NCBI GenBank assembly: GCA_023428585.1
Contig: JAEYXG010000178.1
Span: 1-10,066 of the forward strand
Length of the DNA stretch: 10,066 nucleotides
Reading direction: 5' to 3'
Source of the DNA: Bacteroidota bacterium
GTDB taxonomy: Bacteria > Bacteroidota > Bacteroidia > Bacteroidales > Lentimicrobiaceae
Shown here: in pieces, positions 6,819-10,066 of the stretch
Numbering within the stretch: the first letter of the stretch is position 1
Layout: each line of letters opens with the position of its first letter
The notes under the pieces: model-generated
Seen by the model: only the letters and a program-made list of their open reading frames with translations
The model's database searches: none
What the model was told of the DNA's origin: nothing
Program-made: the position numbers and the translations under genes

Positions 6819-8315
6819 ATGAAAAAAGCCATATTTGTCGTTTTTTTTATTGTCTTCAATTATTGCCAGGCAGCTGACTTTAATTTAACCCCGGCATATA
6901 ACAATGCATACATGGAAGTTCTGAGATTGAGATTTGATAATGCTTCCCGGCTAATTAACATTGAGAAACAAACTCACCCTTACAATTTATCTTATGTTTA
7001 TCTCTTTTCGTATATTGATTTCTTGAAAGCATTAATCTCCGAGGGAAAAGAGGAGCATCTCATTTTTATCAATAATAAGCAGCTCCGATTAAAATTAATG
7101 ATGTCAGTTGACCAAAAATCGCCATGGCATTTATATTCTCAGGCTCAAATAAACCTACAATCTGGAATCATTTATGTAAAGTCGGGCGATTATGTGAAAG
7201 CAGCAGTTGATTTAAAGAAGGCTTATCAGCAGTTTGTTAGCAATAACAAGCTATTCCCCGATTTTGAACCTAACAAGGCAGGCCTTGGATTATTGTATGT
7301 TCTCATTGGGTCGATCCCCGATAGTTTCAAATGGATTCCTGGCATTTTCAATATGAAAGGGGATGTAAATCAGGGTATGAAGGAATTACATAAAATATTA
7401 GTCGGAAATAGCGATAACGTCAATTATCCCTTTCTTTTCAATGAATGCCTATTCATTACCTCTTTTGTTACTTACAATCTGGCTATGAGCGAGTCAAATA
7501 AATTGATATTCCTAGATGTTCTTAAAGACAAAAGGGTAGAGAATGAATTATCAAGGAATCCCCTTCTTATCTATGCAATTGCCTCATTTTATGCTCATCA
7601 GGGCATGAATGACAAGGCTTTGAGATTACTCATTAACCGTCCTTTAGATATTTCATACTATAACTTTTATTACCTTGACTATCTTACCGGTCTCGCGAAA
7701 CTAAACAATTTGGAAAAGGATGCCAGAACATTTTTTCTAAGATATATAGTGCACTTTAAAGGAAATAACTTTAAAAAAGCAGCATATCAAAGAATCGCTT
7801 GGAGTTATCTGCTTGAGAATAATATCAATGAGTACCATAAAAATATTAATAGAATCAAGTTATTAGGATCAGAGGAAATGGAGGCCGACAAAGAGGCAAT
7901 TTCTGAAGCTCGCAGTGGCAATATTCCCAATCCTGAATTATTAAGAGCGCGTCTTTTATTTGATGGTGGCTATTATGTCAAAGCTTCACAGATACTAAAG
8001 GAAATCAATACTATTGAATTTTCTAATCGGGAATTTGTCGAGTATTCATATCGTCAGGCTCGCATTCAGCATAAATTAGGGAATCTATCAAAGGCGAAGG
8101 CTTTATATCATGACACATATAGAAAGGGTCGCTCTCTTCCAAATTATTTTGCAGCCAACTCGATGCTTAACTTAGGTAATATCTATGAACAGGAAGGCAA
8201 TAAACAACAAGCCGTGCTATGTTATCGATTATCCTTACAACTTGGTTTTAAAGATTACCGAAATAGTATTCAACAGAAAGCTAAAGCAGGATTAAACAGA
8301 TTAAGCAGTGAGTAA
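6819..8315 (+). CDS. Exported tetratricopeptide-repeat protein of unknown function
   Basis: A 498-residue protein that I do not recognise as a named family. MKKAIFVVFFIVFNYCQA is a clear signal peptide, with cleavage likely after Ala18 or Ala19. Cys16 is not in a convincing lipobox, so a soluble periplasmic protein is more likely than a lipoprotein. The body is almost wholly helical and rich in aromatic residues. TPR-like pairs are clearest at about 372-400 (ARLLFDGGYYVKASQIL), 402-435 (ARIQHKLGNLSKAKALY) and 448-480 (LGNIYEQEGNKQQAVLCYRLSL), with weaker ones at about 110-135 (GDYVKAAVDLKKAY) and 255-275 (HQGMNDKALRLL). The ATG at 6819 is preferred to an in-frame TTG at 6810, which would put three extra residues before the basic n-region. 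The gene lies just after a terminator and faces the outer membrane protein gene, so it appears to be a single transcription unit. Likely a scaffold for an envelope complex, by inference only. Confidence 0.85.
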   Translation: MKKAIFVVFFIVFNYCQAADFNLTPAYNNAYMEVLRLRFDNASRLINIEKQTHPYNLSYVYLFSYIDFLKALISEGKEEHLIFINNKQLRLKLMMSVDQKSPWHLYSQAQINLQSGIIYVKSGDYVKAAVDLKKAYQQFVSNNKLFPDFEPNKAGLGLLYVLIGSIPDSFKWIPGIFNMKGDVNQGMKELHKILVGNSDNVNYPFLFNECLFITSFVTYNLAMSESNKLIFLDVLKDKRVENELSRNPLLIYAIASFYAHQGMNDKALRLLINRPLDISYYNFYYLDYLTGLAKLNNLEKDARTFFLRYIVHFKGNNFKKAAYQRIAWSYLLENNINEYHKNINRIKLLGSEEMEADKEAISEARSGNIPNPELLRARLLFDGGYYVKASQILKEINTIEFSNREFVEYSYRQARIQHKLGNLSKAKALYHDTYRKGRSLPNYFAANSMLNLGNIYEQEGNKQQAVLCYRLSLQLGFKDYRNSIQQKAKAGLNRLSSE

Positions 8316-8319
8316 AGCA

Positions 8320-8343
8320 AAGGCTGCTTATGTAAGCAGCCTT
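8320..8343. terminator. Hairpin between convergent genes, probable bidirectional terminator
   Basis: AAGGCTGCTTA (8320-8330) and TAAGCAGCCTT (8333-8343) form a perfect 11-base inverted repeat around TG, starting 4 bases after the TPR gene stop. In practice the central bases would open into a loop. The downstream T content is poor on both strands (TTCTC rightward, TTTGCTTTAC leftward), so termination is inferred mainly from position between converging genes. Confidence 0.65.
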
Positions 8344-8391
8344 CTCAATCATCAAAACAACCAAACTTATTTATGAGAGTAAACTTTTTTC

Positions 8392-9849
8392 TTAATACTT
8401 AAAACCTAAGGTTACAAGGAACATAGTGTTTGCAACTTTTGTATAGGCTATGGCAGGATCGGCATTTGAAGGAGCATCATAAAGGTGATGCTCATCATCC
8501 ATCTGACTAATTGAACCGGTAAAATCAACGAAAAATTTTTGTCCACGAAATCCTATACCACCTGAATAAGTGCTTAAAGCAGAATTAGTATTATATCTAT
8601 ATGGATTAGCCGAAAGGCTGTATCCGCCCCTTAAACTCATTGAACCGAGTCGCATTTCAGCACCAAACCTCAGATTATGTGCTACAAGATACCCTTCCCT
8701 TATTGCTTCGTTTTCTTCATCAAAATCATAATCAGATGCTCTGAGCCTGGCATTTGAATAATCCATATACTGATAATCAGCACTTATTATTCCAGATTTA
8801 CCTATAATAAATCCAACACTTGCCATAGCTTTAAATGGTGTATTGAGTTCGTATTCATAGAAGCCATCAGATGTTGTTCTCTTTGAGTCGTATAAAGTAT
8901 CAACTGACGACTTAAATGTTGTGCTATAGCTATCTGACATACCGGAATAAAAGGTTGGTGTTTCAATTGCACCTCCGAAACGAATCCAGTCAATCGGTCT
9001 TACAATTATCCCGACCTTCAGATTTACTCCTGTTCCAGATGTTTCAAGTTCATCTAAACGACTGAATGATTTGAAATAATTATTTCTTCCGTCAATATCT
9101 TCCTCTGTATAGATTGAAGTTTCTTTGTATTTAATATAAGGTACACCCAATGTTGCTCCCAGATAAACCCGGTCATTATAGTTTGCTCCTACTGTAAAAA
9201 CCATTTCATTTATTGAACCACTCGTTTCCATCGTTTTCCTTTGCAGAACATTCCCATCAGGCATGTCAATCCAATATTTGCCGCTAGCTGAATCATAACC
9301 CATTAAATAGGTGTCATAAGCTAACCCGGAGCCGAAATCATCAAGATCATTTAGGCTTAGATTATTCTCATTGGCATAATTAATATAAGGTGTCAAATAG
9401 CTTGAACTTTCATTAAAACCATCAATCACAACCCGGTTATTAAAGTTGGCTAGTCGGTTTAGGCCAAAACCAAACTGAATATTTTTCCATTCTGAGGATG
9501 GATTTCTGAGTGCGGGATTTGAGACCATAACAATTCCAATATTTCCTAAATTGAAGTTGTATCGTTCATCTTCATTAAAGTCAGTAAAATAGGTTGATTC
9601 TGTTGATCCAATAAATATTGTAGGAGTTATTGTCACCTCGGAGCTTCTATAAAGCCCAATACCTGCAGGATTATTGCTTAGTGTTGAGAAATCAGCACCT
9701 AAAGCTCCGAAAGCACCACCCATTGCAACAAATCTAGCGGTCCCCGCAGGTGTGAGTCGTGAGTACCTAAGTGCATCAATTTCATTTTGTGCATTGAGAC
9801 TTACTATCCCAACGATTAGAGTGATTACGGTAACGAGAATTCTTTTCAT
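8392..9849 (-). CDS. Outer membrane beta-barrel protein, OmpP1/FadL/TodX-like family
   Basis: A 485-residue outer membrane protein. MKRILVTVITLIVGIVSLNA is a signal peptide, with cleavage predicted before Gln21. The mature start, ALRYSRLTPAGTARFVAMGG (26-45) followed by ALGADFSTLSNNPAGIGLY (49-67), carries the N-P-A-G motif that marks the N-terminal hatch region of the FadL/OmpP1 transporters. Alternating polar and aromatic strands continue to the C-terminal FLVTLGFKY, whose final aromatic residue is the usual BAM signal of barrel proteins. Family members admit hydrophobic molecules such as long-chain fatty acids or aromatics; in Bacteroidota the substrates are mostly unknown, so none is claimed. 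Length fits FadL (about 420-490). It lies 61 bases after a Ser/Arg-rich gene on the same strand, with no strong promoter between, and may be cotranscribed with it. Confidence 0.87.
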   Translation of the reverse strand: MKRILVTVITLIVGIVSLNAQNEIDALRYSRLTPAGTARFVAMGGAFGALGADFSTLSNNPAGIGLYRSSEVTITPTIFIGSTESTYFTDFNEDERYNFNLGNIGIVMVSNPALRNPSSEWKNIQFGFGLNRLANFNNRVVIDGFNESSSYLTPYINYANENNLSLNDLDDFGSGLAYDTYLMGYDSASGKYWIDMPDGNVLQRKTMETSGSINEMVFTVGANYNDRVYLGATLGVPYIKYKETSIYTEEDIDGRNNYFKSFSRLDELETSGTGVNLKVGIIVRPIDWIRFGGAIETPTFYSGMSDSYSTTFKSSVDTLYDSKRTTSDGFYEYELNTPFKAMASVGFIIGKSGIISADYQYMDYSNARLRASDYDFDEENEAIREGYLVAHNLRFGAEMRLGSMSLRGGYSLSANPYRYNTNSALSTYSGGIGFRGQKFFVDFTGSISQMDDEHHLYDAPSNADPAIAYTKVANTMFLVTLGFKY

Positions 9850-9910
9850 GTTAGTATTTTTTTAGAAGTTGACACCTTTTCAATAATTCATATTCAAAGT
9901 CAATTGATTA

Positions 9911-10066
9911 CTACCTTCTGCCATTAGAGGATCTAGAACTACTAGATGATGATGACCTGGACCCTGATGAATTGCCAGAAGAGGATGATGATGACCTGGA
10001 AGGTGAATAGCTACTACCGGAAGATGAAGAAGGTGCCGGTGAAGATGACCTTGATGGTGTATATGT
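9911..10066 (-). CDS. C-terminal end of a Ser/Arg-rich, low-complexity protein (partial)
   Basis: Only the last 51 codons and the TAG stop are in the window. The frame is open to the right edge and about 60 percent serine. It starts TYTPSRSSSPAP, continues with two SRSSSSSS-type blocks, and ends RSSNGRR. The other residues are Arg, Gly, Pro, Asn and Tyr, with no Lys, Glu, Asp or Leu. Ser/Arg-rich tails of this style occur at the C-termini of exported Bacteroidota proteins, but I cannot identify the family from the tail alone. Coding is supported by the uninterrupted frame in a biased composition, an in-frame 39-base repeat, and a stop just upstream of another gene on the same strand. It precedes the outer membrane protein gene by 61 bases, so an envelope-related partner is possible. 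Confidence 0.7.
   Translation of the reverse strand, partial: TYTPSRSSSPAPSSSSGSSYSPSRSSSSSSGNSSGSRSSSSSSSRSSNGRR
9945..10000. repeat. 39-base-period repeat encoding Ser-rich units
   Basis: The 17-base string GATGATGATGACCTGGA occurs exactly at 9945-9961 and 9984-10000, a spacing of 39 bases or 13 codons, so both copies fall in the same frame of the minus-strand gene. Each starts a unit S-R-S-S-S-S-S-S. It suggests the tail grew by in-frame duplication and may vary in copy number between strains. Confidence 0.65.

Noticed and set aside
6841..6848. Run of eight T in the signal-peptide coding part of the TPR gene, a possible slippage site
   Set aside because: The run is short, encodes ordinary Val-Phe-Phe signal residues in an AT-rich gene, and the frame is intact; nothing suggests phase variation.
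9850..9910. Separate promoter for the outer membrane protein gene
   Set aside because: Leftward there is a TTTG (in GACTTTGAA) but no TAnnTTTG at proper spacing; cotranscription with the upstream Ser/Arg-rich gene is as likely.
1..10066. Mobile element, phage, CRISPR, tRNA or defence system
   Set aside because: I found no transposase, integrase, regularly spaced repeats, tRNA-like cloverleaf or known defence domain; composition looks uniform and the genes are housekeeping or envelope types.

Overview
The window looks like chromosomal housekeeping DNA from an AT-rich member of the Bacteroidota, probably a Bacteroidales/Marinilabiliales-type anaerobe or marine relative. The reasons are: lipid A genes of the Bacteroidota type, a thioredoxin-fold lipoprotein with the N-terminal beta domain common in that phylum, a FadL/OmpP1-type outer membrane protein, a Ser/Arg-rich secreted tail, general lack of Shine-Dalgarno sequences, and an exact match to the Bacteroidota -7 promoter motif TAnnTTTG. 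The genus cannot be told from this sequence alone.

Left block (1-4620, minus strand). Five genes are tightly packed and read right to left: lpxK (lipid A 4'-kinase), a purine nucleoside phosphorylase whose start overlaps lpxK by 29 bases, a thioredoxin-fold lipoprotein that has lost its CxxC, lpxH (UDP-2,3-diacylglucosamine diphosphatase, which must start at TTG), and the first 232 residues of a Ppx/GppA phosphatase that runs off the left edge. The spacing (overlap, 9, 25 and 42 bases) argues for one operon. It mixes two lipid A steps with purine salvage and phosphate/alarmone chemistry.

Middle (4621-8315, plus strand). A 142-base divergent intergenic region separates lpxK from a Nif3-family dinuclear metal protein, followed 24 bases later by a coiled-coil C4 zinc-ribbon protein, a pairing seen in many bacteria. 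A strong intrinsic terminator ends that pair. A secreted TPR protein begins only 13 bases beyond its T-run, with a promoter-like -7 element wedged between them.

Right block (8316-10066). A hairpin lies between the convergent TPR gene and a FadL/OmpP1-family outer membrane protein on the minus strand. Upstream of the latter is the Ser/Arg-rich C-terminal end of another minus-strand gene, cut by the right edge.

There is no RNA gene, mobile element, CRISPR array or phage signature. I do not see an obvious undescribed multi-gene system. The points most worth a second look are the degenerate thioredoxin lipoprotein inside the lipid A operon, an Asp at the base-recognition position of the purine phosphorylase, a perfect 13-base inverted repeat inside the lipoprotein gene, the terminator/promoter junction at 6779-6819, and the Ser/Arg tail.
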